Shown in pieces: positions 1 through 9,059 of a stretch of 12,972 bases of DNA. Made by a program: the position numbers and the translations under genes. How positions within the stretch are numbered: the stretch's first letter is position 1; every line of letters begins with the position of its first letter. Origin of the DNA: Botryosphaeria dothidea (taxonomy: Eukaryota > Ascomycota > Dothideomycetes > Botryosphaeriales > Botryosphaeriaceae); the NCBI GenBank assembly GCA_011503125.2, contig WWBZ02000061.1, forward strand, positions 1 to 12,972, in the 5' to 3' direction. The notes beneath the pieces are model-generated. The model was not told the DNA's origin. It was given only the letters and a program-made list of their open reading frames with translations, and did not search any database.

Positions 1-1204
1 TGTTTATGGGATTTTAAATTTGGCACTAACAGTAGATTCCAATACCCTCTGGAAATTTTTGCTGCGCTTGTGTGAGTTCTGCGAAAAGACGATTCCCTTG
101 CATTCATCTTCAGCCGATGCGGGACCGTTTTGGAAGACTATTGTTGTGAGGTCGAATCTTGCTCTGGAAACTCAACAATCTTTCTATTCGGCTGTAGTTG
201 TTGATTTTTGTTTCAGTCAATTTTTCCCCATGAATTCCGAGAATGACAAATGCTAGAAATGCATCGTACCCGTTTGCTGGTTTTCACTCGGGTGCAAAAT
301 GTTTGCATGGCTCTTATGACTACAACATTTTTCCGAAATTCTTTGCATAAAAGACGCCAGGCCACAGCTCAACCTTGCTACTAATTAGCTACTTGGTCTT
401 ACAACAACAACACGAACAAAGTCGTACGACAGGCATCGTTCGACTCGATATCACTCGTCCGCGTCTTACGTTCGGTCTTCCTAAGCCCATCCGCCTTGCC
501 CGTAGGGATAATTTGAGAGATAGCATTTATTTTGATGATTAGCACTAGCAAGTTGAACTGCTTTTGTCCACCGAAAACCAGAAGCTGATGGAGGGCGGAG
601 ATATGCTTTGCAGATGCCGCCAGATAGTATTGCCTCCATGATGCCGAATCTCGTACGCTCGGGTCGGTTCAAACCCATACTTTGACCATTCTTCTCATGC
701 GCCCCCGTACCAAAAAGGAAACATCAGCTTGCGCTCAAAAATCATATCCGGCAGTTATTGGAAGATGAAGGCAAACAAAATGTTTGCTTGGAAGTGACGC
801 TCAATAGAACAGTTCCATCTGTATCAGTACACTTCTTCCAAAAGCCCGTGCAGGCAGAATTGTTTGCTCAGCAGGCCTCCTCCGCGCATCTCTTCTCGTA
901 GCGAGCACTTCTTCGCAAGGCTACCTACCTCCCGTCCATCTCTTCCCCAGCACGCATTGTTCAGACAGGATATCCCTATTGTCTGAAAATCATACCTTTG
1001 CTCACCAATAGCAGGACGCCCACATCCCACGAACAAAGAAAGACGTCCCTCTCCACATCTGTAGACAAAGGCATTGTTTGCTCCATACGCAGAATTTCCC
1101 CTCCACCTCATCGCTCCGCCAGCCCTCCAACGGTCTGATAAACCGCGACCAGCATGAACAACGCCATCAACAATGGGAAAACAGCGCGTTCCAGCGCGAA
1201 CATT
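1..1204. other. Upstream GC-moderate region, no recognised gene
   Basis: I see no gene I can name here. A plus-strand frame is open from the left edge to a TGA-free stop at about 256 (about 84 codons, no ATG near its start, ending in NSENDKC). It could be the last exon of a gene starting outside the window, but it matches no family I recognise. A minus-strand frame at 481-678 and another at 824-1210 are open but show no motif, and nothing supports their expression. CpA and TpG are common, so the stretch is not RIP-mutated. Confidence 0.4.
344..420 (+). promoter_or_regulatory. Possible RNA polymerase II promoter and 5' leader
   Basis: A TATA-like GCATAAAAG at 344-352 is followed by a CT-rich stretch with CTCAACC and then an ACAACAACAACACGAACAAAG leader-like stretch at about 401-420. 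This arrangement is common in front of ascomycete genes. No convincing ATG reading frame follows within 200 bases, so if it is a promoter its gene is broken, spliced beyond what I can read, or non-coding. Confidence 0.2.
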
Positions 1205-1395
1205 CTCCATAAAATCAAACCTTGGCTCCCAAGACGAGCAGTTCCCTTCCCCCCCCCTCTTTCCGGCACATCAGAGCATCCCTACACCTCTCGCGCTCAC
1301 CCCGAATTTTCCCTTCGCACAGTCAGTGAACAACGTTCAACCGCGCGCGTCTCTCCAAGCAAACTTCCGAGCCACACCGCAATGTGCCAGCTGGA
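1205..1395 (+). promoter_or_regulatory. CT-rich promoter-like region before the 1396 frame
   Basis: A CATAAAATC box (about 1209-1217) is followed by long pyrimidine runs, including a C run near 1250-1258, then AAC/CAAC-rich sequence up to two closely spaced ATGs at 1382 and 1396. Pyrimidine-rich strands upstream of the start codon are typical of filamentous-fungal promoters on the coding strand. This is the main reason for reading the following frame on the plus strand. It is inference from composition only. Confidence 0.25.
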
Positions 1396-1809
1396 ATGGG
1401 TATTCCACCGCCCCTGCGCGCACTGGTCGCCGCGCCCGCGCTTCATCGGCGAGCCTTGCGTGCGCGCCGCCGCGTCTGCGTCTACCTTGCCCCGCCGTCC
1501 CCGCCGATCGCCGACGCACCAACTGCCTACGCGCCGAGCTCGCGCCTCCTCCGCCCCACCCTCACCACCACCTCCTCGGCCTTCGTCTCCGACACACCCG
1601 CCACCACGCCGTGTGACTACCCGGACCACCTGGGCGCCGTGACGGTGGAGCGTGAGTGCGGAGAGTGCGCGCGGCGGCGGGATGACGCCGAGGCGAGTTC
1701 TGCTTGCCAGGAGCAAGAGGAGCCGATGGTTGAAGGGGGACCGGTTGGTGGTGGTGGTGGTGGCGCGGACGCAGACACGGCGACGAAAGGCTCCGTCACG
1801 AGGTCCACG

Positions 1810-1842
<33 letters not shown>

Positions 1843-1932
1843 GGGCTGTGGCGCCCGTTTGCGGGGTTGAGCGACGGGGGCGTGGCGAGAGTTGAAGAGG
1901 GCGCGGTCGAGGTCGGTGTCGAGAAGAATTAG
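1396..1932 (+). CDS. Hypothetical protein, weakly supported
   Basis: ATG at 1396 opens 178 codons. I recognise no family. The first third is Ala/Arg/Pro-rich low complexity. A middle segment (residues about 75-98) reads CDYPDHLGAVTVERECGEC and holds a CxxC pair, as seen in small Cys-containing fungal proteins. Then come a Gly run, a run of ten Ser encoded by a TCG microsatellite, and an acidic tail. The tail of this frame looks less protein-like than the frame that is open from 1871 to 2085 (RS-rich then DDDDE-rich), which suggests a one-base slip near the G run at 1874-1879 or a misread intron. A GTGAGT donor at 1652 and a TTGCCAG acceptor ending at 1710 would define a 59-base intron, but none of the three ways of joining across it gave me a convincing longer frame. 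The ATG at 1382 opens a different, Pro/Arg-rich frame. It could equally be non-coding. Confidence 0.22.
1743..1761 (+). repeat. GGT trinucleotide microsatellite
   Basis: A short run of GGT units encodes Gly in the 1396 frame and Val in the +1 frame. It lies 50 bases before the TCG run. Confidence 0.6.
1811..1842 (+). repeat. CGT/TCG trinucleotide microsatellite
   Basis: About ten uninterrupted CGT units. Read in the 1396 frame it gives a Ser run; in the frame of the later RS-rich segment it gives an Arg run. Being a slippage-prone tract between two frames that each look partly protein-like, it could vary in length between strains. Because the unit is three bases, whole-unit changes would not themselves shift frame. 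Confidence 0.8.
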
Positions 1933-2085
1933 GAAGAGGTCGTCGTCGGTGACGGATTTTGGGGAGGGCGGGGCTGTGAGGGAGGTGGTTGAGGAGAGGC
2001 CGGCGCTTGCGGAGGAGGATGATGATGATGAGGGGGAAAATGAGAATGAAGGGCCGGTTGGAAGAGTAGTGGAGGTTCACTGGGG
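1871..2085 (+). pseudogene. Possible second exon segment ending at a GTAAGT donor
   Basis: This frame is one base off the 1396 frame. It reads as an Arg/Ser-rich block (KRARSRSVSRRIRKRSSS) followed by an acidic block (EEDDDDEGENENEG) and ends at HWG immediately before GTAAGT (2086-2091), a consensus fungal 5' splice site. GCTAATT with a downstream CT-rich tract (about 2128-2142) could be a branch point, but no clean CAG or TAG acceptor follows closely. Without splicing the frame stops at 2131. RS and acidic tracts are common in nuclear proteins, but low complexity in GC-rich DNA can mimic them. I treat this as a possible continuation of the 1396 frame after a slip. Confidence 0.2.
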
Positions 2086-2252
2086 TAAGTATTCTGATTA
2101 TTCGCTCGACCCTGGATGGATTCCATGCTAATTTCTCTTTTTCCTGGAGGCCATTTGCGTTTTGGGTCCCCGACTCCATGTTGATGGTGTTCGATACGAT
2201 GGTGGCGTTCATGGTGATCAATGCATGAGGTGACGTTGCATATCTGTTCTCC

Positions 2253-2280
2253 CTGCATAGCATTGCATAGCGTTGCATAC
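2253..2280 (+). repeat. Short tandem repeat with TTGCATA core
   Basis: Three near-identical 10-base units with the core TGCATAG(C), and one more GTTGCATA copy just upstream at 2235-2242. It lies in the region after the candidate splice donor. I see no coding sense in it. Confidence 0.55.
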
Positions 2281-2451
2281 CGGCATTTTCTTTCACTTTT
2301 TCTGGTGAGTGGCATGGCTGACGTTGAGGATTTGATTTTGTGTAACTTCACCAATAATAGAGTATATCTCTTATGCTTCCTTTTCCTGAACGTGACACCG
2401 CTTGATAGATGTGGGACATGCATGATGGCCCCGACAGTGAAGTGTAGATAA

Positions 2452-3754
2452 GCTCAGACTTACCACGATAGGTTTAATAAGCGAGTCAACGCATGTGGTG
2501 CTCCAAAAGAGGTAAACCTCTAGAAAACTGCCAGACCACTAGTAAATAGGGGTCGAACTGGACAGGAAAATGAACCCAGGACCATGGTTGGACTGGTATA
2601 TATGCGGGAAGAGGGGTAGACCCAAGCCCCACCTGAGCTCCGAATTCGGATGGCTCCACTGAAGTCGGTGAACCTCTGATGTTCAGGCCGATATTGAAAT
2701 GTAGGAAGAGGTCGGACGGGTTACGGCAAGTAATCAGTAGAATAATATGAATGAGATTGAACCTCATCCCAGACAGATCTTGAGGTCGTGTGCAAGCGAT
2801 GCCGCTGCTATCCGCTGCGGTGACTCGGGGTACAACAGGGGCAGGTCTCCAAAAAGGGCGGAAAGCTTATCATTCGGCCGACGTGCCAGGCTTGACCCTG
2901 CCCAGCCCAGAACTCAAAGAAGGCTGGGGCTTGGAACCGACAGCATCCATGATGGGATCCACCTCTTCCGGCAGCGGACCGCTCGGGAGAGCGGCTCCTC
3001 AGGAACGCCTCTCAATGGACCGACCTCGAGACAAGGAGGAGAATGGCATCAGAGGTGCGTGAATTAATGAAGGGGCCGAATATTGGGAGCCCGAAGCGAT
3101 GAGCTGGCGAAGGTTTGGGCTCTCGTTGACGTCCAAGTTCATTGTTATTGCTCCCTGAGCAGAAACAGGGCCGTGCGACCGGGGGTATCGCCTTGTTCTA
3201 GAAATTGGCGAGAAGTTATTTTTGTGGTGGGCAAAGGACAGTTCTGCGCAGCAACACCCCTGAGCAGCTGCAGAGCGGGAACGGCGACATCGCGCAATTC
3301 TACTCCACACAGCGTCCCCGAGCGTGTTGCAGGGCTTAGCGAGACGGGAGCGGAGCAGAGCAATTGCCCAGAGCGTTGAGGCTGATGTGCTTTCCCTAAT
3401 CCGCTCTGCCAGACGAAAATCCGGAGTGCAGATGGAGCGGGTGTTTACGGGAGGCCTCGTGGCTGGAGCGGATGTGGAGAGGCGGACAGCTCCGGGCGTT
3501 TTCGCGTCTGTGCCTCTCCGCCCCAAAAGCTTCTGGAACGTCACCCGTACCCCATGGAAACACGCTCCGAAAGAGCCGTGCAACTGCTGGAACACCCATG
3601 AAAAGCACTCGTAAGAACAATGGAAGAGCCCGTTGATCTTAGCCACGCCCGATGCCGTGAACGGCGAGGCCTCGGAAAAAAGGAGGGCAGGCCTCGGCCG
3701 GTCAAGCGTTAAAGGGCGGGTTAAACGTAAGAGGCCTATTCTTAGCTTGTACTG
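2452..3754. other. Non-RIP region with unrecognised short open frames
   Basis: Several frames are open here: a plus-strand ATG frame at 2747-3067 (106 aa), another in the next frame ending at 3062, and a minus-strand frame at 2999-3646 (215 aa but starting from GTG with no early ATG). None shows a domain, signal peptide or motif, and they overlap each other on both strands. A TATATATGC box near 2597 followed by GC-rich sequence could be an old LTR or promoter remnant, but I find no terminal repeats to support that. I call no gene. Confidence 0.4.
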
Positions 3755-5164
3755 TTGACCACGCGGCCCCTATTCACGATGCAGCAAAGGGCGGCGATGT
3801 GTAACAGCAACGTTCGTCAGACGACGCCGAGCGCTTTGGCGGCTCTGGCGGCGGACCATGCGCCGTGGTTGAGCACAAGAATAGAGAGCGTCGTTCGAAT
3901 CTGCAACCAGAACGCCCGACGGACGCACAGAGAGTGGATTCGGGAGACAGTGAATCAGCGCCGATCTTCCCGAACCGCGTTTAGCCGCCGGCCAGAGGTT
4001 TTCTTTGTCATCGCCGGCGACAGACCAATAAGGGGGCGCGATAAGGCGACAGACCCTGAGCTTGGCCGCCAGCCAGCCACCTGCGGGTGCGTGTTCGGGC
4101 GTGTGCTTGCCGAAGTCGCTGCGCCGATGAGGCAGCGGGGGGCTCGTGCTGCTGCTGCTGCGGCGACGGCGACCGGTTGACATCGGTGCGTGCTTTGTCT
4201 TGCTTTGTGGCGGGAGAGAGCCGTGGTCGTATACCGCGGGCGAAGTGGTGGCGCAGACTGTACCGACGAGGGCTGCCCGGCCATCCCGCGAGCGAGCGCG
4301 ACACAGAGCTGCTGCCACGCCGCGGCGGCGTTCCTCACAGTGGCAGAGGGCGTGGGGTCGAGCATGCGCATGGAAAAGCAAAAAATGCGCGTTGAGCCCG
4401 GCGGCGGCAGCGGCCCTGTGCATGCCCACAGAACATCCTTGTCGCTTGGCTGTGACGAGCCAATCTTCTGCGGGGTACGTCGCGAACTCTGTAAAAAAGC
4501 CGCATCGTCAACCGTCAACCCGCCGCGGGGCGCTGGGGGCGGCGGGAACGAATGCCCGTCTTCTGCTGCGCTATCCTCAGAGCTCAGCCGGCGGATGCGG
4601 CCGCAGTGGATGCGGCAACAGGCATTGGGCCGCCGGTTGGGGAGCTGTTCCGGGCAGGAGCGCCTATCTCGATGGCACGACACGACGCGGCGCGCGAGAT
4701 GCGCTCCTGAGATGATGGGCTCCAGGCGAGCACGGCCGCAGATAAGTCGCCGTCCGGCTTGGTATTGCTGCAGGTCCCCAGCCCGCAAATCCACAGCGGC
4801 GGATTCCTCGTCCAACCCTGCCGCAAACGAGCCATCCTTGCAGCGCCCGCGACACAGCGGTCAGCGGTCAGCACCAGCGCGCGCACTCTGGGGATGAGGA
4901 CAAAGGCGTTGCCCGGTAGCGCGTAGTCATGGCAGCGGGGCAGTGGCCGTCGGCAGTGGGCAGCCGTAGGGCGGGAAGAGATAGCGGAGGGTGCGCACGC
5001 GATATCGTCGTCAAAGACAAAATAGTGATTGGCTGGGGGCCGTGCCTGGCCGCGATGGCTCGAGTGGACTGGATCGGTGGTCAAGGCCTGGGCTGGGATT
5101 GTGCTGTTGCGTGGAGCCTTTGGGATGCGCGCCGTGGGCGGTGCCCGTGTGGGCGCAACGCGCG
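3755..5164. other. Very GC-rich region, probably non-coding
   Basis: GC is highest here. Long open frames exist on both strands at once (minus 3955-4815, plus 4190-4897, minus 4584-5084). All are rich in Ala, Arg, Ser, Pro and Cys with no motif, which is what GC-rich non-coding DNA gives because stop codons are AT-rich. Scattered CCAAT sequences (near 4025, 4460 and, on the minus strand, 5030) are compatible with promoter-type DNA. A short GCT run sits at about 4149-4161. The region ends at the abrupt junction with gypsy element A. Confidence 0.4.
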
Positions 5165-5307
5165 TCAGTAACTGGTTCTTCTAAATCGTTTAGTAGCGTT
5201 CTTCTACCCTCTCTTACTGCTGTTATAAGACGTCCATGGTCCGGATCCGCTGCTTTTGCCTCTTGCCAGAGCTGCCGTAAATGGTCTTCGATTAACGTTG
5301 CTCCTTG

Positions 5308-5400
5308 TTCGTATACTGGTTCGTCTATAGATCTGTCTGATGGTTCGTCTACTAGTTCATCTGCTGGTTCATCTGCTTGTTCGTCTGCTCCTTGTTCGGT
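5308..5400 (-). repeat. Degenerate DEP/ADE repeat in the RNase H-integrase linker
   Basis: A 12- to 15-base unit (plus-strand GGTTCATCTGCT) is repeated about seven times with variation. On the minus strand in the pol frame it encodes an acidic chain of the type ADEQADEPADELVDEP. It sits after RNase H, where the linker to the missing integrase lies. Element B has a different repeat at the matching place. Confidence 0.7.
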
Positions 5401-5469
5401 TATAGCTTGTCGTCTTGTTTGCACTGGTGTTGCCAAAACTCTCCAACAGTTAGCTTGAACCTTATCTGG

Positions 5470-5990
5470 GCTTAAGAGTCGTGCGACACGATATTAAAGC
5501 CTCTCATCATCTTGAGATACTGGTAAGTCTTGGTCTCTTCGTGTAAGTGCGTTAGGCTGAGCCCCAAGCTTGCCTGGACGGTAAGCAATGGTAAAGTTGA
5601 ATCGGCTCAGAATCAGCTACCATCTCATTTGCCTCTCAGAGAGCCGTCGGACTATTGTAAAGTATTCGAGATTCTTATGGTCCGTAACAATCTTGAATTC
5701 TTTTACGCTTCGTAGCTCTGCATCCTACTACTGAAGACACTTAATAATCGCAAGGAGCTCCTTATCGTAGATCTCGTAGTTGCACTCTGCTGGCGAGTTC
5801 TTCTTTGAGAAGTAGGCAACTGGCCGGAGCACTCCATTGTCATCGTATTGGGATAAAATTCCTCCTATACAGTATCCTGAGGAGTCAGTCTCGAGGATTG
5901 TCTTTCGGTCCGGGTCAAATTAGGCAAGGATTGGTGCCGTGATAAAGGCCTTCTTTAGCTTTCGAAACGCTCTTTCTGCTCCTTCTGTCC
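5470..5990 (-). pseudogene. RNase H domain of element A
   Basis: Reads [52 protein letters not shown] and IVTDHKNLEYF, ending [15 protein letters not shown] then QPNALTRR. This is the gypsy RNase H that degrades RNA in the RNA:DNA hybrid. The tandem TAG TAG before DAEL is explained by CAG and TGG both being hit. The conserved PDALSR-type Asp is Asn here (AAC at 5551-5553, minus strand, in a CCTAAC context), which is exactly what TpG to TpA would do to GAC, so a catalytic-type residue was probably lost by RIP as well. Confidence 0.85.
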
Positions 5991-5999
5991 AATAGAACG

Positions 6000-6864
6000 G
6001 AACGTCTTTCTTTGTAAGTGCATGTAACGGAGCCGTAGTCTTCGAGTATTCATTAATAAAGCGCCGGTAGAAGTTCGCAAAGCCAAGGAATCCAAGCACT
6101 CCTTTAACTGTAGTTGGTGTTTCCCATTCCTAAATAGCTTTTACCTTAGCTGGGTCCATGCGGATACCTTTCCCAGCTTCGATAATAAATCCAAGATACT
6201 TTGTTGACTAAACCTCGAATTCGCACTTATCGATATCAAGCTGTAGTCCCGCTGCTTGTAGCTTTTCGAGAACCTTAGTTACGTGCTCTCGGTGTTAGGT
6301 ACGGGATCCCTCGGTAAAAATAAGCACATCATCGACATAAGCCGATACGAAGTCGTCCAGGAAGTCCTGTAGGGTCCAGTTAATATATCGTTGAAAGGTG
6401 CTTGGTGCATTAGCTAGTCCAAAGGGAGTAACAAGCCACTCAAATAGTCCAAAGCGGGTTCGAAAGGCTGTAAGCCATTCATCTCCTGGTTTAACCCGAA
6501 TCTTATTGAATGCTGCGATTACATCGAGTTTCGTAAACCATCTTGCCTTACTGATCCGGTTAAGGGTCTCCTGGATAAGAGGTAGTGGATATCGATCCTT
6601 CCGTGTAAGTTGATTAAGGGCTCGGTAGTCACAACAAAATCGTAAGCCTCCACCTAGTTTTTTTACAAAGAGGACTGGCGCTGCGGCTGGAGAATTGCTC
6701 ACACGGATAAAGCCTTTATCGAGTAGCTCTGTAAGCGTTTTCCGGAGTACTAGTAGTTCGTCTCTGGACATGTTGTATAAGGGTCCCCATGGGGCCACTG
6801 GTATCCTCCCATTCTCATCTTTCTCAAGCTCAATCTAATAATCGATTCCAGGTCGGTGTGGAGG
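6000..6864 (-). pseudogene. Reverse transcriptase domain of element A
   Basis: The longest undamaged piece (6295-6798, 167 codons) carries most of the catalytic palm: [20 protein letters not shown], then motif [11 protein letters not shown] with the metal-binding Asp, [20 protein letters not shown], and the YVDD box at 6328-6339 with both aspartates intact. A stop at about 6298 (TAA where CAA is expected, SRT*HREHV) separates it from the C-terminal half, DIDKCEFEV*STKYLGF and [13 protein letters not shown]. It would polymerise cDNA from the element RNA if whole. RIP spared the active site but cut the protein several times. Confidence 0.88.
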
Positions 6865-7534
6865 TAACTTGTCGGCCTTACTTCTATCGAAGGTGTCGAG
6901 AAACCGTTTATCTAACCAGGCTGGTAGTTTCGTCCTTGGGTCCGTATGCTTCTTCTCAGCAAGTACTTTATTAATATTAGCTAGACTTGCTGAGAAAACC
7001 TGGTAACCGAGTCGTTTCTTCCTCGTAAGAAGGCGGAACCAGCGGCTCCGACCCTTCTATAGTCGAGTTCTTTCTCTCTCTCTGGCTTTGTACTACTAGG
7101 CCAGAGTCCTTAAATCTAAGGATTTGTTTTCTGCATCTAGTTCTGCTCTCTCTTTTACTAACCATGGTAAGCCAAGAATAACTTTATAGCCTTCAATCCT
7201 TAGAGCTACATGGAAGTAAGCTCTTTTCGTTTGGTGTCCGCCGATATCGATCTCGGCAATTGCTACTTCGGTAATCCAGGAGTCGGTAATAGCATCAACT
7301 AACTAGATTTGTCTTGGTCGGATAGGGATACGCTGGAGTTTATGTCTTCGAGCGAATCGAGCATCGATAAAGCCATAGGATAAGCACCCAGAATCAATAA
7401 GGGTTTGAGTAGAGATCTCCTTATTGATAAGTACTGAAACTAAGAAAGGTGGTTTTTCCATATGCTTATTCTCGAATTGCTTCCAATCTGCTTGAAGCTT
7501 ACTTTGCTCCTTTCGCTCCTGACGGCGAATTTTA

Positions 7535-8710
7535 TCAGGAGCTACTCTTTTCCGAATTCTCATTAACCTCTAACACTTCAGTGTCCTCCTCTAATTGCGG
7601 AGGAACTTCCTGCTCCGACTATCTAATACCAGCAGCTTAAGCTGGGCGACGGGCAGGCGCATAAGGGCATGCATGCTTCCAGTGTCCTGAAGCACCACAA
7701 CGCGTGCAAAGCCTGTTCTAACGACGTCGGTTGATCTCATCTTGAGTTACCCATTTAGCTCTCCGGGTTAGTGCGGCTTTGGCTGGGCCTATTGGTTCCC
7801 AGTCCATTTGGTCGTTTTGAAGAGGCTTTGGATACGTAGTAGGTCTGGTAGTCGTCATTGATCGAGTAGATCTCTCATCGGTTTGAGGACTTGGGCTTCT
7901 CCTTCCTTGATACCCACTTCGTATAACTGACTTCTTAGCCTTATTAACAGCCTCTATATCGTCACTAGTTCTAGCCAGCAAGTTGGCAAATTCGTAGAAC
8001 GTAAGATCTTCTAAGCTCTTGCCAACTAGTCGGTCTTTCAGTTCCCAGCTAATTGAGTCCCAAAGAGAGTCTTTCTTTTGCTTATCGTCCCATGTAGTAC
8101 TTTTACCAGATTCAAGCATTAGGTGGCGGAACTTTACAAAGTGTTCTCTAAAGGGGCCACCTTTTTAATGTAGGGCTCGGAGCTCGCGACGTGCTTTTTC
8201 CTCGCGATATGGGTCGCCAAATACGGCCCTTAGCTGTTCGAATAGGTCCTAGGTTATAGCCGTCTGGCTTGAGGATCTCCACCATAGTTATAAGTAGGTA
8301 AGCGCGGTTCCTCGTAGCTGGTTGAATAGCAACGCTACTTGTGTCGTTTCTGGGTAGCTTGCGTAATCGATTCGAAGTTTCTGATTTACTTGATCAATCC
8401 AGGCTTCTAGCTCCTTTCGTTCTCCTTTAAATTCTGCTAGCTCGGGTAGAATTTTTCTTAGCCTTTGACTTGCCGTAAGCGCTTGAGTAACCGCTTTAGC
8501 AATTGCGGTTGGTGAGGTTTATACTTAAGCCGTCGGGGTGGACGTAGCTGTTCCTACGCTAGGCTGCCTTGTTGTTGGTGTAGTAGCCTGGCTATCCATT
8601 CGTGCCTATAGCTGAGTAACCATTGTGAATAGTTGGTTCGCCTATTGCGGTGGGTCCTCTTGTTCGCGCTGCGGGGCCTCTTGCGGTTTATCCATTAGTT
8701 GGTCGTCCAT
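7535..8710 (-). pseudogene. Gag of gypsy element A, RIP-inactivated
   Basis: ATG at 8710 begins MDDQLMDKP. The frame keeps register for about 391 codons to a TGA at 7537-7535, with about ten internal TAA/TAG stops. The conserved gag (capsid) core is clear: ELAEFKGERKELEAWIDQV, then DLFEQLRAVFGDPYREEKA, REHFVKFRHLML and WELKDRLVG, which is the retrotransposon gag domain. Next comes a basic linker and a CCHC zinc knuckle (CTRCGASGHWKHAC, 7667-7708) that binds the RNA genome. The stop just before the knuckle (7718-7720) is TAG where CAG is expected. The stop in the IT*DLFEQL segment is TAG where gypsy gag has Trp, so TGG became TAG through the opposite strand. Gag overlaps pol by 29 bases in a different frame. 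Confidence 0.88.
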
Positions 8711-8718
8711 TCTAGGAC

Positions 8719-8763
8719 GCGTCTTTGGGTGTCTTCTTAAGCGTCTCCTTGGGTGTCTTCTTA
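8719..8763. repeat. Degenerate direct repeat in the gag leader
   Basis: The plus-strand unit GCGTCT(CC)TTGGGTGTCTTCTTA occurs at 8719-8739 and 8741-8763, and weaker relatives (TTCTTAAAC, CTTCTTCGTGCCTTCTC) continue to about 8900. It sits directly upstream of the gag ATG. The minus strand is purine-rich (AAGAAGACACCC), so it may be leader RNA structure or an eroded extension of gag. Confidence 0.55.
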
Positions 8764-8959
8764 GGTGCCCTCTCTAAGATCTCCCTTTTAGATCTTCTTT
8801 TAGGGACTTCTTCGTGCCTTCTCAAACGCCACGCTGTCGTTTTATTAAAGGGCTTCCTTCGGGAACCTTCTCAAGTGCCTACACGGACACCTTCTTAAAC
8901 GATTTCCCAGGTATAGTCAACTGGCAACGAGCCTAGCTACTATCCTAAACTTTTAAGGA

Positions 8960-9059
8960 GGGGAATGAGGACGCAGTACTCGCGTGGGAGCTATAGCGTA
9001 TAGAGGAAAGGAGAATGAGAACGCAGTGCTCACGTGGGAGCTATAGCGTATAGAGGAAG
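8960..9059. repeat. Two-copy 50-bp tandem duplication
   Basis: Two copies with a 50-base period share the core GTGGGAGCTATAGCGTATAG (8985-9004 and 9035-9054). They differ mainly by G/A and C/T transitions, for example GTACTCGCG in the first copy against GTGCTCACG in the second. Each copy contains a RIP-type change the other lacks, so the duplication came before the mutations. It lies in the LTR or 5' leader of element A. Confidence 0.8.

Larger units (their letters stand above)
5165..7563 (-). pseudogene. Pol of gypsy element A (PR-RT-RNase H), truncated
   Basis: The frame is continuous in register from about 7563 to the junction near 5165, about 800 codons with 13 TAA/TAG stops. Order of domains: aspartic protease with LIDSGC (DSG at 7387-7395) and downstream VILGLPWL; reverse transcriptase with [30 protein letters not shown] and YVDD; tether and RNase H; then a repeat-rich linker. 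The integrase that should follow is absent. Pol is displaced by one base forward relative to gag (a +1, equivalently -2, relation), so the parent element could have used frameshifting between gag and pol, unless an old indel caused it. A TAG lies two codons before the ATG at 7563, so the true pol start may have been further upstream within the gag overlap. Confidence 0.9.

Noticed and set aside
824..1210. Minus-strand frame of 128 codons
   Set aside because: No family resemblance, and the opposite strand looks like promoter or leader sequence.
2500..2770. Possible solo LTR with a TATATATGC box and a small inverted repeat (AGAGGT/ACCTCT at 2508-2521)
   Set aside because: No TG...CA ends, no target-site duplication and no similarity to the LTR of element A could be shown by eye.
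2999..3646. Minus-strand frame of 215 codons
   Set aside because: Begins with GTG, has no early ATG, shows no motif, and overlaps plus-strand frames of similar quality.
3955..4815. Long minus-strand open frame of 286 codons, with a 235-codon plus-strand frame over it (4190-4897)
   Set aside because: Open on both strands in very GC-rich DNA, Ala/Arg/Pro/Ser-rich, no domain or motif, and starts not in a convincing context. High GC alone explains the lack of stops.
5530..5715. Plus-strand open frames across element A (5530-5715, 6398-6613, 6789-6974, 7449-7640)
   Set aside because: Antisense shadows of RNase H, reverse transcriptase and protease-region coding sequence; no independent support.
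6977..7165. Separate minus-strand open frame within pol
   Set aside because: It is the wrong frame. The true pol frame continues across here (protease WLVKERAELDAENK, then KLPAWLDKRFLDTFDRSKAD) with RIP stops.
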